Assembly (NCBI GenBank): GCA_016795365.1
Contig: JAEUHN010000047.1
Location: 62,001 to 126,000 of the forward strand
DNA length: 64,000 bases
Direction: 5' to 3'
From: Verrucomicrobiaceae bacterium
GTDB lineage: Bacteria; Verrucomicrobiota; Verrucomicrobiia; Verrucomicrobiales; Verrucomicrobiaceae
How positions within the stretch are numbered: position 1 is the stretch's first letter; the number at the start of each line of letters is the position of its first letter. A program made the position numbers and the translations under genes. This document shows positions 9,356-17,926 of the stretch, in pieces. A model generated the notes under the pieces. The model worked only from the letters and a program-made list of their open reading frames with translations, was not told the DNA's origin and searched no databases.

Positions 9356-10522
9356 CTAGCTGAAGAACTTCTTCGCCTTCGCAAAGAAGCTCTCGTGCAG
9401 CGGCGAGTTGTTTTCGCCGAGGGCCTTAGCGAACTCCTGGAGCTTCTCGCGTTGCTCGGTGGTTAGCTTGTTGGGCACGGCGATCTGGACGTGGACGTAG
9501 AGGTCGCCGAACTGATCGCGGCCGAGCACTTTCATGCCTTTACCACGCAGGCGGAAGGTGGTGCCGTTCTGCGTGCCAGCGGGGATTTTCACCGTGGCCT
9601 TGCCTACGAGGGTGGGGACTTCGAGTTCGCCGCCGAGCGCTGCGGTGGCGAAGGAGATCGGCATATCGCAGTGCAGGTCATGGCCGTCGCGCTCGAAGAC
9701 ATCGTGCGGACGCAGGTGAATGAGCACGTAGAGGTCGCCTGCGGGGCCGCCTTTCATGCCAAGGTCACCGTTCCCGGTGCTGCGCAGCTGCGTGCCTTCC
9801 TCGATGCCCGCAGGCACCTTGAGACGGATGCGATGGCGCTCCTTCTGACGACCGGAGCCACGGCAGGACTTGCACGGATCGGCCACGGTTTCGCCCGCGC
9901 CGTCGCAGTCCGGGCAGGTCTGCTGAATCTGGAAGAAGCCCCGCGAGCTGATCACCTGGCCCACGCCGCCGCAGGTGCGGCATTGCTTCTTGCCCGCGCC
10001 GCTGGCGGAGCCGCTGCCGGAGCAGGTCTTGCAAGGCGCGAGGCGCTCGATTTCGATGTCTTTCTCGACGCCGGCGGCTGCTTCTTCGAGCGTGATTTCC
10101 AAAGGATAGCGCAGGTCGCTGCCGCGCTGGGGGCCGCTCGCGGACTTGCGACGACCGCCGCCACCGCCACCGCCGAAGAACTGCTCAAAGATGCCACCGC
10201 CGCCGCCACCACCACCGCCGAAGACTTCGCGGAAGATGTCGAACGGATCATGGAAGCCGCCACCACCGCCTCCTCCGCTGCCGGGCATACCGCCCTGGAA
10301 GGCGGCGTGACCGTAGCGGTCGTAGGCAGCGCGTTTGTCGGCGTCGTTGAGAATGTCGTAGGCTTCGCCGACTTCCTTGAACTTGTCCTCCGCCGTCTTG
10401 TCGCCCGGGTTCTTGTCCGGATGATACTGCACCGCAAGCTTGCGGTAGGCTTTCTTGAGTTCGTCAGCAGTCGCAGTCTTGCTGACGCCGAGGACCTCGT
10501 AGTAATCGCGTTTGGCAGCCAT
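9356..10522 (-). CDS. dnaJ: Chaperone protein DnaJ
   Basis: DnaJ is the Hsp40 co-chaperone that stimulates DnaK ATPase and delivers unfolded clients in the cytoplasm. This 388-residue protein has the full type I layout. The J domain starts at residue 1 with HPD at 34-36. A Gly/Phe-rich linker (about 76-125) carries unusually long runs of glycine. The four zinc-binding CxxCxGxG repeats have Cys pairs at 164/167, 181/184, 203/206 and 217/220, and the C-terminal substrate domains follow. Its length matches the family. It lies 102 bp downstream of grpE on the same strand, so a grpE-dnaJ operon is likely; dnaK is not in this window. Confidence 0.98.
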   Translation of the reverse strand: MAAKRDYYEVLGVSKTATADELKKAYRKLAVQYHPDKNPGDKTAEDKFKEVGEAYDILNDADKRAAYDRYGHAAFQGGMPGSGGGGGGGFHDPFDIFREVFGGGGGGGGGIFEQFFGGGGGGGRRKSASGPQRGSDLRYPLEITLEEAAAGVEKDIEIERLAPCKTCSGSGSASGAGKKQCRTCGGVGQVISSRGFFQIQQTCPDCDGAGETVADPCKSCRGSGRQKERHRIRLKVPAGIEEGTQLRSTGNGDLGMKGGPAGDLYVLIHLRPHDVFERDGHDLHCDMPISFATAALGGELEVPTLVGKATVKIPAGTQNGTTFRLRGKGMKVLGRDQFGDLYVHVQIAVPNKLTTEQREKLQEFAKALGENNSPLHESFFAKAKKFFS

Positions 10523-10624
10523 GGTGGGGGTGAGTGGAGAGTCTTGAGTTGAGGATTGTGAGCCGGGAGGAAGAAGGAATAACGACCGACCCGGGAGCGA
10601 GGGCTATTTTCTATCGCTCAACGC

Positions 10625-11194
10625 TTAGCCTTCGGTCTTCGCGGCACCGCTGGAGACCACGACGTTCGCGGCACGCAGCAGGCGGTCCTTCAGTTTGTAG
10701 CCACGGCGCATTACGCGCAGGATCGTGCCCTCGGCCACGGAGTCGCTGGCTTCCTGGGAGACGGCTTCGTGGACATTCGGGTCAAAGGCTTTGCCCTGGG
10801 ACTCGACTTCCTGCACACCCATCTCGCGGAGGAAATCTTCCATCTGCTTCTGCACCATGCTCATGCCCATGAAGACGATGGACTTCTCTGACTCGGCGCG
10901 GGCGGCATCCATGCCCATCGCGAAGGTGTCGAGGATCGGAATCAGGCTGCGCAACAGGTCAGCGTTCGCATAAGCGCGGGTCTCTTGCTGCTCGCGGGCG
11001 ACGCGCTTGCGGAAGTTGTCCAGCTCCGCCTGACTGCGGTAGGCCAGGTCGCGCCAGCGTTCCATCTCGGCCTGCAGGGCGGTCAGGGGATCGACGGGAG
11101 CTTCGGGTTGAGCGGTTTCTTCGGCGACGGAAGCGGCAGCAGGCTGAGCTTCCGGCGGAAGCGTGGTGTCGTCTTGAGGGGGTGGGTTTTCCAT
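10625..11194 (-). CDS. grpE: Nucleotide exchange factor GrpE
   Basis: GrpE releases ADP from DnaK in the DnaK-DnaJ-GrpE chaperone cycle. From the ATG at 11194 it is 189 residues; an upstream ATG at 11236 would add 14 residues with no homology value. A disordered acidic/proline-rich N-terminus comes first. The long dimerisation helix follows with RSQAELDNFRKRVARE. The C-terminal beta domain ends with the signature region FDPNVHEAVSQ, VMRRGYKLKDRLLRAANVVVS. It heads a probable grpE-dnaJ operon. No CIRCE-type (TTAGCACTC) operator was found upstream. Confidence 0.96.
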   Translation of the reverse strand: MENPPPQDDTTLPPEAQPAAASVAEETAQPEAPVDPLTALQAEMERWRDLAYRSQAELDNFRKRVAREQQETRAYANADLLRSLIPILDTFAMGMDAARAESEKSIVFMGMSMVQKQMEDFLREMGVQEVESQGKAFDPNVHEAVSQEASDSVAEGTILRVMRRGYKLKDRLLRAANVVVSSGAAKTEG

Positions 11195-11386
11195 GTCGTG
11201 AAGAATAGATTCGGGAAGGGGGCGCGGAATATGCACGGGGTGTCCAGGGTTTCAAACGCTGCCACGAGTTTTGCGGGAAGCGGCGGACCACCTTTTCAAA
11301 TCGTAACGATTCGAGGCGAGACGGCTGGTTCACTTCGTGCTAAAACTTTCGCTAAATACCGCACAGGAGGGCGGCTTCTCTGAATC
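11195..11386. promoter_or_regulatory. Divergent intergenic region with AATCGT-A-ACGATT palindrome
   Basis: This 192-bp stretch separates grpE (minus) from the VirD4-like gene (plus), so promoters for both are expected here. It contains a 13-nt palindrome AATCGTAACGATT at 11299-11311, a possible operator. A Shine-Dalgarno-like AGGAGG is at 11365-11370, 16 bases before the plus-strand ATG. No clear -35/-10 pair could be assigned. Confidence 0.4.
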
Positions 11387-12727
11387 ATGAAAAAAACCGG
11401 AGCTAGCAAATCAACCAACGCCACCGACACGCACCTCGCTCAAGGGCACCTCCTGATGGGATGGGAGCATGAGCCCGCTTCGAAGCAGATCGGCTTCGTC
11501 TCTGACAAAGCCGGTCCCGCACGTGGCAAGACGCCGCCGGTGTGGCTGGAGAACGGCGAAGCCCATGGCCTCACCATTGCTCCCACCGGAGCGGGCAAGG
11601 GGCGAGCGAACCTGATCCCGATGCTGCTCACGCATCGCGGCTCGTGTGTGGTCGTCGATCCCAAAGGCGAGGCCGCGCTGGTGACCGCGCAGAGGCGCCG
11701 CGAAATGGGCCAGCGCGTCGTGATGCTCGACCCCTTCCACCTTGCCTCGGAGAAAACGGACGCGCTCAATCCGATGGAGGCGATCCAGTTCACCGGCGAC
11801 AGCGTGGAGGAGTTCGCGCTCACGGTGCCGTCGCTGTTGCACCCGGAAAACAGTGGCTCACTCAAGGAACCGTTCTGGGACATCCAGGGCGACTCGTTGC
11901 TCAGCGGCGTCGCCTGCCACCTGCTCTCCACCGGCGAGCCCGAGGAGCGCAACTTCATGGGCCTGCGCAAGGTCTTGATGAGCGATGATGTGGTCTATAA
12001 CCTCGCCGTGCTGCTCGACACCGTGGGCAAGACGATGCCGAAGATGGCCAAGCAGCAGATCGGCTCCTTCCTGCAAACCACTGACGTCACGCGCTCCGGT
12101 ATCCTGAGCACCGCACAGCAGCACCTGCGCATCCTCGCCGATCCGGCCGTGGAGGCCGCACTGGGGCCCACGAGCTTTTCGTTGGCCGACTTCAAAAGCG
12201 GCGAGCCGATGACCATCTACCTCATCCTGCCCAGCACGAAGCTGCCCTCGCACGGCCTGCTGCTGCGCAACTGGCTCAGCACGCTTTTCGCCGTCGCAAT
12301 GTCGCGCAAAGAACTGCCGCTCACGCAGACCATGTTCGCCGTCGATGAGGTCGCGGCGCTCGGCACCATGAGCCAGCTCCGCGTCGCCATGACGCTGATG
12401 CGCGGCTACGGCGTGCGCTGCTGGCTTTACATCCAGGACCTCAGCCAGCTCAAGCACCTCTACCCGCTCGACTGGGAGACGCTGACGAACAACGCCGGCG
12501 TCGTGCAGACCTTCGGCCTCACCAATCACCTCATGGCCAAGCAGGTCGCCGAGATCTTCGACGTGCGTCCTAGCGAACTCCTCGCGCTCAAGCCCGACGA
12601 GCAGATGCTGCTCTTCGCCGGCGGTATCGTGAAGCGCGCCCGCAAGCTCGACTACCTCCAGGACAAAATCTTCGACGGCCTGTTCTCGCCTAACCCGCGG
12701 TATGCAGTGCGGGGACTGGGGAGGTAA
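11387..12727 (+). CDS. Orphan VirD4/TraG-like coupling-protein ATPase without membrane anchor
   Basis: This 446-residue protein belongs to the type IV secretion coupling-protein (VirD4/TraG/TraD) ATPase family. Walker A is APTGAGKG at 65-72 (Lys71). Walker B is MFAVDEVAALG with Asp320-Glu321. SGILSTAQQHLRILADP and the C-terminal WETLTNNAGVVQTFG/NHLMAKQVAEIFD blocks match the motor-domain core. Classical members have two N-terminal membrane helices and feed DNA or protein into a mating channel. This one has none, starting directly with a polar segment. No relaxase or other T4SS gene is nearby, since its neighbours are grpE and gatB. It may therefore be a soluble DNA- or protein-translocating motor with a different role. 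Confidence 0.85.
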   Translation: MKKTGASKSTNATDTHLAQGHLLMGWEHEPASKQIGFVSDKAGPARGKTPPVWLENGEAHGLTIAPTGAGKGRANLIPMLLTHRGSCVVVDPKGEAALVTAQRRREMGQRVVMLDPFHLASEKTDALNPMEAIQFTGDSVEEFALTVPSLLHPENSGSLKEPFWDIQGDSLLSGVACHLLSTGEPEERNFMGLRKVLMSDDVVYNLAVLLDTVGKTMPKMAKQQIGSFLQTTDVTRSGILSTAQQHLRILADPAVEAALGPTSFSLADFKSGEPMTIYLILPSTKLPSHGLLLRNWLSTLFAVAMSRKELPLTQTMFAVDEVAALGTMSQLRVAMTLMRGYGVRCWLYIQDLSQLKHLYPLDWETLTNNAGVVQTFGLTNHLMAKQVAEIFDVRPSELLALKPDEQMLLFAGGIVKRARKLDYLQDKIFDGLFSPNPRYAVRGLGR

Positions 12728-12785
12728 ACAGAGCACTGGCAAACTTCGCAGCCTGCTCTAGCATCCGCGCTCCTCAGCCCGCGCC

Positions 12786-14261
12786 ATGCCCAAATACATC
12801 GTCACCATCGGCCTCGAAGTTCACGCTCAGCTCAACACGAAGAGCAAAATGTTCTGCACCTGCGCGGTGGGTTACGGTGGCGAGCCGAACACGCAGACCT
12901 GCCCTGTTTGCCTCGGCCTTCCGGGTGCCCTGCCGGTGCTAAATCTCGGTGCGATCGAGAAGACCGTCCTCACTGGCTTGATGCTGAATTGCCGCACACC
13001 GGAGATATCGAAGTGGGATCGCAAAAACTACTTCTACCCCGACATGCCGAAGAACTACCAGACCACGCAGATGGACCTGCCGTTGTGCCTCGGTGGCGGC
13101 GTGCCGCTCTATGATTTCGCGTATCCGAAGGACGCGCAGAAGAGCATCGCGAATCCCGGCAAGGTCGTGAACCTCACGCGCATCCACCTTGAGGAAGACG
13201 TGGGCAAGAGCACGCACCACGACAAGTTCACCACGCTCGACTTCAACCGCGCGGGCACACCGCTGATGGAAATCGTCAGCGAGCCGGAACTCGATTCCGC
13301 CGAGGAAGTCGTGGCCTATCTCAACAGCCTCCGCCAGATCCTCATCTACGGCGGCGTGGGCGATGCGGACATGGAGAAAGGCCAGATGCGCGCCGACGTG
13401 AACATCTCCGTGCGTCCCGAAGGCCAGAAGGAACTCGGCACCAAGATCGAGCTGAAGAACATCAACTCGATGAGCGCCATCCGCCGCGCGATCAAAGCCG
13501 AGACCGAGCGCCAGATCGACGTCCTCGAAGGTCGCCATCCGACCGATCGAGTGCTGATCCAAAGCACGCGCCGCTGGGACGATGATCTGGGCGAAACCAC
13601 CCTCATGCGCAGCAAGGAAGACGCGCACGATTATCGCTACTTCCCGTGCCCCGACCTCATCCCGGTGCAGACTGCGCCGATCATCGAGCGCATGAAGCCG
13701 CTGCGTCCCGAACTGCCGCACGAGAAGTGCGCGCGCTTCGAGGCTGACTTCGGTCTTACCCCTTACGACGCCAACGTGCTCGCCAGCGAACAAGCCCTGG
13801 CCTCCTACTTCGAGCAAGCCGTCAGCGCTGCGCCCCATGTCACAGGCAAGAAGCTGGCGAACTGGATCATCAACGAGTTGCTTGGTCGCTTGAACGAAGC
13901 CGGTCACGGCATCGCCGATTGCACCCTGCCCGCAGGCTCTCTGGGTGAACTGGTGGAGCTGGTGGAAACCGGAAAGATCAGCAACAACCAGGGCAAGGAA
14001 GTCTTTGCCGAGATGTATACGAACGGTGGCAAGGCAGCCGACATCGTGAAGGCGAAGGGCTTTGAGCAAGTCAGCGACACGGGTGCGCTCGAAGCCATCG
14101 TGGACCAGATCATCGCCGGAGCCGCCGAGAAGGTGGCCGAGGTGAAAGGCGGCAACGAGAAGGCGCTCAACTGGTTCACCGGCCAGGCCATGAAGCTGAG
14201 CGGTGGCAAGGCGAACCCCAAGCTCGTCACCGAGATCGTGCGCAAGAAGGTGCTTGGATAG
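12786..14261 (+). CDS. gatB: Asp-tRNA(Asn)/Glu-tRNA(Gln) amidotransferase subunit B
   Basis: GatB is the tRNA-binding kinase subunit of GatCAB, which converts mischarged Glu-tRNA(Gln) or Asp-tRNA(Asn) to the correct amide in the cytoplasm. The 491-residue length matches the family. Hallmarks are the N-terminal IGLEVHAQLNTKSKMFC, the cysteine-rich segment with CPVCLGLPGALPVLN, the DFNRAGTPLMEIVSEP block, MRADVNISVRP, and the YRYFPCPDL motif. The C-terminal GatB/YqeY tail domain (about 390-490) is complete. The gatA and gatC genes are not adjacent. The gene lies 58 bp after the VirD4-like gene, so read-through is possible. Confidence 0.98.
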   Translation: MPKYIVTIGLEVHAQLNTKSKMFCTCAVGYGGEPNTQTCPVCLGLPGALPVLNLGAIEKTVLTGLMLNCRTPEISKWDRKNYFYPDMPKNYQTTQMDLPLCLGGGVPLYDFAYPKDAQKSIANPGKVVNLTRIHLEEDVGKSTHHDKFTTLDFNRAGTPLMEIVSEPELDSAEEVVAYLNSLRQILIYGGVGDADMEKGQMRADVNISVRPEGQKELGTKIELKNINSMSAIRRAIKAETERQIDVLEGRHPTDRVLIQSTRRWDDDLGETTLMRSKEDAHDYRYFPCPDLIPVQTAPIIERMKPLRPELPHEKCARFEADFGLTPYDANVLASEQALASYFEQAVSAAPHVTGKKLANWIINELLGRLNEAGHGIADCTLPAGSLGELVELVETGKISNNQGKEVFAEMYTNGGKAADIVKAKGFEQVSDTGALEAIVDQIIAGAAEKVAEVKGGNEKALNWFTGQAMKLSGGKANPKLVTEIVRKKVLG

Positions 14262-14352
14262 CGAGCGTTGGGTCGTTCGTGGTGAGTGCACGTGCGGGTG
14301 ATTCTGAGCACTCCCGCTGTCTCCCATACTAGCCAAAGAGAATTGTCACCTC

Positions 14353-14835
14353 ATGATCCACGAGTCGGAGCACGGCCTTCATCACATTCTGCTGGATGCG
14401 GCAGAAGCGTGTGATTTGCGCTACCTGTTGCTCCCGGATGCCGATTACGTCTGGATCCATTCCCATCTCCCCGATCCGGCCATTCGATGGTGGACCGCCG
14501 ATGTGCCCATCTCGCCGGGCGTAGTCTGGCCTTCGGCCAAGGTTCGTTTGATGGAGTATGATCTCATGATGACACGGCATGAGTTTCTTGATCGGATCGA
14601 GTTGTTCAATCCCCATGGCCTCCGTCTCACACAGCTCACCAGGGCGGTTCCTGACTCCTTGTGGCTCCACTCGCTTCCCGAGGAGCAGGCCACGCGCATC
14701 CTTGTGCAGAATGGGATGAAGGCGCGGTTCTTTTTGCCTCATCGAGTCGAGACGGCAGAGTTTGTCTGCACGGATCGTGCCCATCTTGAGCACGTCATCA
14801 CACTGCCTCAGATTAAAGCCAAACTTCGCTCCTAA
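14353..14835 (+). CDS. Unknown small protein (160 aa)
   Basis: I do not recognise this protein. It is soluble, acidic to neutral and rich in His, Trp and Leu, with no signal peptide, membrane segment or cysteine cluster. Codon use along the frame looks like that of a true gene, and the frame fills the space between gatB and the GNAT-fusion gene. An antisense frame of similar length (14329-14793) exists but fits the neighbours less well. There is no clear Shine-Dalgarno site. Its position suggests it may be read together with the following gene. Confidence 0.6.
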   Translation: MIHESEHGLHHILLDAAEACDLRYLLLPDADYVWIHSHLPDPAIRWWTADVPISPGVVWPSAKVRLMEYDLMMTRHEFLDRIELFNPHGLRLTQLTRAVPDSLWLHSLPEEQATRILVQNGMKARFFLPHRVETAEFVCTDRAHLEHVITLPQIKAKLRS

Positions 14836-14885
14836 CCTCGAATCAACCAGCGGTGGCAGGAATGAAGCTAACGCAACCTCACGCC

Positions 14886-15941
14886 ATGAATGAACCTTGC
14901 CCGCTGCTTCCTTCGATTGATCGACCCATCGTGGCGTCTGAAGTCAATGCGTTGGGCAAGGATCGGGGGCCGGCGTTTTATGAGCTGTCGTTGAAGTATG
15001 CGCAGTCGCAGTGGTGTGCGGGGGTGCCGGCGCAGGCCATGTTGCAGGTGAACCGCGCGTTGGCTTGTGCCTTGCCAGGGAGCGAGCCGGTTCTGGAACG
15101 TCTGCCATTGCCTTACCGGGTGATGGCCTGGCTGATGATGCATCGGCAGGAGGGGCAGTTCATCGGCAATCCCCGACGGCACTTCCAGCATCTGGCGACA
15201 CGCATGGTCGAGCCTAACAAGGAGCTGCGAACCTGGCGTGCCTGGGCCTGTTGGTATTTGGCGAAGGGTTTGCTGCCCGAGGATGAGTTTCCTCCCGACA
15301 TGAAGCAGATCCGCGAAGAGGGTGTCGTCGAGCCGACGTTTGCGATGATCGCGACGAAGCTCCTCGAACTCTCGCCCGCCGACGATGAACTGCGGTGGCG
15401 TGAAGCGATCCAGGAAGCGGGGATCAAGATTCCTGTGAGCCCGGAGGTGAGGATCGAAGTCGCTGCTGACGATGATTTGCTTATTGTGCGCGACCTTGCA
15501 CATGCGATCTGGCCGCGTGTCTATCCCGCCATCATCAGCGTGGCGCAGATCGATTACATGCTGCGCCAGCGCTACGAGCTGCCGGTGCTGCGCGAGGATG
15601 TGGCACGAGGCGTGGTCTATGCCTTGATCCGACGCGGTGAGGATGCCGTGGGCTACATCGGCATCGAGCCGCGTGCTGAGGATGTCTTCCTCCACAAGCT
15701 CTACCTGGTGCCCGAGGTGGCAGGGCAGGGACTGGGGGCTTCAGCACTGCAATGGGTGGAGGGGCAAGCGCTGAGCCGTGGGCTTGGAGCGATCCGCCTC
15801 GTGGTGAACAAGCGCAATGTCCAGGCGATCCGTGCCTATCGACGCGCAAGGTTCGAGTTCGAGCGCGATGTGGTGACAGACATCGGCGAAGGCTTCGTGA
15901 TGGATGACTTTGCGATGGTGCGGCGGCTGGACCGTGAGTGA
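14886..15941 (+). CDS. GNAT-family N-acetyltransferase with unknown N-terminal helical domain
   Basis: This protein (351 residues from the ATG at 14886) has two parts. The N-terminal ~200 residues look helical and have no domain I can name (YELSLKYAQSQW, FIGNPRRHFQHLATRM). The C-terminal ~145 residues are a GNAT acetyltransferase. Its acetyl-CoA loop is VAGQGLGA near residue 279, followed by ALQWVEGQALSRGLGAI and VNKRNVQAIRAYRRARFEFE, typical of motifs A and B. The start is uncertain: GTG at 14853 and ATG at 14862 are in frame, and GGCAGGA lies right in front of 14862. It converges on the isomerase-like gene with a 16-bp gap. The acceptor substrate is unknown. Confidence 0.85.
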   Translation: MNEPCPLLPSIDRPIVASEVNALGKDRGPAFYELSLKYAQSQWCAGVPAQAMLQVNRALACALPGSEPVLERLPLPYRVMAWLMMHRQEGQFIGNPRRHFQHLATRMVEPNKELRTWRAWACWYLAKGLLPEDEFPPDMKQIREEGVVEPTFAMIATKLLELSPADDELRWREAIQEAGIKIPVSPEVRIEVAADDDLLIVRDLAHAIWPRVYPAIISVAQIDYMLRQRYELPVLREDVARGVVYALIRRGEDAVGYIGIEPRAEDVFLHKLYLVPEVAGQGLGASALQWVEGQALSRGLGAIRLVVNKRNVQAIRAYRRARFEFERDVVTDIGEGFVMDDFAMVRRLDRE

Positions 15942-15957
15942 GGTCGGAGAGTTGTTC

Positions 15958-16875
15958 TCACCGGCCAAACTTGTCCTGCCACTTGCCCAAGCCTTCGATC
16001 ACATGGGCGCGGCGCTGGCTGGGGCTGAGTTCCCAGACGAGGGGGATGCCTTGGGGGACGAGCGGTAGGAGTTGATCAAAATTCACGCCGCCGGTGCTGA
16101 GGGGCACGCGGTGGTCGCGGGCAGGCCATTCGACGTCGTGGACGTGGCAGCCGAGCAACTTGGGGGCGATGGCGGCAAGGAGCTGGGCGTGGTCGAGGAG
16201 GCCGAGGTTGGCCTTGCGCTGGATGTGGCCGAAGTCGTGCCAGGCACCGATCCAGGGGCAGTCCTTGAACTCGGTGAGCAGGGTGAGCATCTCGCGTTCG
16301 TTGGGCACCTGCTCGAAGTGGCTGCGCGTCTCGATGGCGAGGGCAACTCTGGCTTTCTCGGCGACGGGCAGGAGCGCATTCAAGGCAGCGCGGGCGCGAT
16401 CGAGGTAGAAGGCGCTGAGTTTTTCGCGGGCGGTGACGAACTTCAATTTCAGGTCGATGTAGGCCCGGCTGTAGATTTCGCCGGCCTGGGCCATGGCTTC
16501 CAGCTTGGTCGTGAAGCTCTTCATTGGGACGCTGCCCATGTGCATGACCACGCGGTTCACGCCGAAGCGTAGGGCAGTCTGGAGGGTCTGGTGGGTGAGC
16601 TTGATGGCTCGCTCGCGGTCAAAGAGGCGGTGGGAGGTGAACTCGTAGGCGTCTGGGGCGTCGATGAGCACCTCGACAGGCGAGGGGCAGAAGTTGTGGA
16701 CGCTGGACACGCGAATGACGCCGGCATCGAAGGCCTGCATCAAGCCGGGAATCAGCGAGACCTTGGTGCCGTGGCTGATCTCGATGAACTCAAAGCCGAG
16801 AGCCCGGGCTTCGTCCGCAAGTTCGCGGCCGTCGTGGTAGCGGTGGCTGTTCCAGCAGGTGGAGAGCGAAAGCAT
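15958..16875 (-). CDS. Sugar phosphate isomerase/epimerase-like TIM barrel
   Basis: This 305-residue protein belongs to the xylose-isomerase-like TIM-barrel (AP_endonuc_2) superfamily, which isomerises or epimerises sugars and related compounds using bound metal. Supporting segments are GFEFIEISHG near the start (strand 2), VVMHMGSV in the middle, ALAIETRSHFEQVP with the likely metal-binding Glu, WIGAWHDFGHI, and the late LLGCHVHDVEW with candidate metal-binding His residues. There is no signal peptide, so it acts in the cytoplasm. Six bases separate its start from the stop of the upstream secreted unknown, so the two form an operon. The substrate cannot be assigned. Confidence 0.85.
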   Translation of the reverse strand: MLSLSTCWNSHRYHDGRELADEARALGFEFIEISHGTKVSLIPGLMQAFDAGVIRVSSVHNFCPSPVEVLIDAPDAYEFTSHRLFDRERAIKLTHQTLQTALRFGVNRVVMHMGSVPMKSFTTKLEAMAQAGEIYSRAYIDLKLKFVTAREKLSAFYLDRARAALNALLPVAEKARVALAIETRSHFEQVPNEREMLTLLTEFKDCPWIGAWHDFGHIQRKANLGLLDHAQLLAAIAPKLLGCHVHDVEWPARDHRVPLSTGGVNFDQLLPLVPQGIPLVWELSPSQRRAHVIEGLGKWQDKFGR

Positions 16876-16881
16876 GGCGGC

Positions 16882-17781
16882 CTAGATGCCTTTGAGGGTG
16901 CCGTTGGTGATGTTGATGGTGAGGTCCACCACGGGCGGGACGGGCAGGGTCTTGGGCACCCAGTCGAAGACCCGCACGGAGGGCCGCTTGTCCTCGCCAG
17001 TGAGGTGAACGGCCTCCACTTCAAGGTAGCGGTCCTCGCCCTGGGGCACGGGGATCTCTTTGACCTGAAGCCTGAGCGTGTTCTCGCCTCGGTTCAGCCC
17101 GCCAATGATGAGCTGCTGTTCAGCCGTATCGACGATGGGCACGCCTTCGTAGCCATTGACCGTGGCGACCACCTCGTAGCCGATCGCCTGGACGCGCAGG
17201 GCGGCAACTTTCTCGGGCTGCTTGCAGATCTTGGGCACGGCAGGGGCGGTGCCGGGTGGGTTGAAGGGCGGATGCTTCACGAACTCCGGGTTCCCGTTTT
17301 TGCACGCCTCGCGCATATCGGGGTTGTCGGCGAGGTTGATGAACTTGGTGGAGTCGAACTTCCAGCCGGACTTCTCTTTGAAGAACTTCAGCACGATGAG
17401 GTTCTCGGGAATGTCCTTCACATCGCCTTCCGCGAGGCCGAGGTCGATCTTGCCGAAGTAGATGAGGTGGGCCGTGTCGCCAACGGCTTCGACTTCGATC
17501 AACTTCAGCCGCAGGGTCTCTGGCGGAGTCACAGGCAGGACGAAGATGGCGTCCGGGTAGCGCAGGCGCTGGCTGACGATGGTGTTGTGGGTGACGATCT
17601 GGCGATAGGTGGTGGTGCAGGTCTGCCAGGCTTGCAGGTTCTGAGCCAGCAGGGCGCTGCGCCACTCGGAGTAGATCTTGTCGAGGGTGACACGCAGTTC
17701 GGAGAAATCCTCCGCCTTCGAGACGGCGGGGCAAAGGAGCAGGCTGGCAGCGCAGCAGAGGAAAAGGGGAAGTCGGTGCAT
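16882..17781 (-). CDS. Secreted protein of unknown function (299 aa)
   Basis: I do not recognise the family. The start at 17781 gives a good signal peptide (MHRLPLFLCCAASLLLCPAVSKA); an in-frame ATG at 17871 would place 30 polar residues before it and was rejected. The mature part has an N-terminal helical region (LDKIYSEWRSALLAQNLQAWQ), resembling proteins that average a DUF-type ~100-residue alpha/beta domain. A beta-rich C-terminal half follows with GGLNRGENTLRLQVKEIPVP, suggesting an Ig-like or fibronectin-like fold. It is the first gene of a two-gene operon with the TIM-barrel protein and is divergent from the alpha/beta hydrolase. Confidence 0.7.
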   Translation of the reverse strand: MHRLPLFLCCAASLLLCPAVSKAEDFSELRVTLDKIYSEWRSALLAQNLQAWQTCTTTYRQIVTHNTIVSQRLRYPDAIFVLPVTPPETLRLKLIEVEAVGDTAHLIYFGKIDLGLAEGDVKDIPENLIVLKFFKEKSGWKFDSTKFINLADNPDMREACKNGNPEFVKHPPFNPPGTAPAVPKICKQPEKVAALRVQAIGYEVVATVNGYEGVPIVDTAEQQLIIGGLNRGENTLRLQVKEIPVPQGEDRYLEVEAVHLTGEDKRPSVRVFDWVPKTLPVPPVVDLTINITNGTLKGI

Positions 17782-17840
17782 GGCAACAGGGTGCCCATCA
17801 TGCCGAAGGGACCCGCCTTGTGCATCCCAAACCTTTAGAG

Positions 17841-17855
17841 ATACTGGAAAAGTAT
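17841..17855. promoter_or_regulatory. Small dyad ATACT-N5-AGTAT in divergent promoter region
   Basis: The 145-bp gap between two divergent genes (17782-17926) must hold their promoters. The only dyad noticed is ATACT/AGTAT, 15 nt long and centred at 17848. It could be an operator, but the arms are short and it may be chance. Confidence 0.2.
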
Positions 17856-17926
17856 TTGCCGCTCCCCCCATTCTGCGGAACGTCTGCCCACTTTTGACCT
17901 ACCCGCACCCTGCCCACACCTGATCA

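Noticed and set aside
11195-11386. CIRCE/HrcA operator expected before grpE
   Set aside because: No TTAGCACTC-N9-GAGTGCTAA or close form is present. A single GTGCTAAA near 11337 has no partner.
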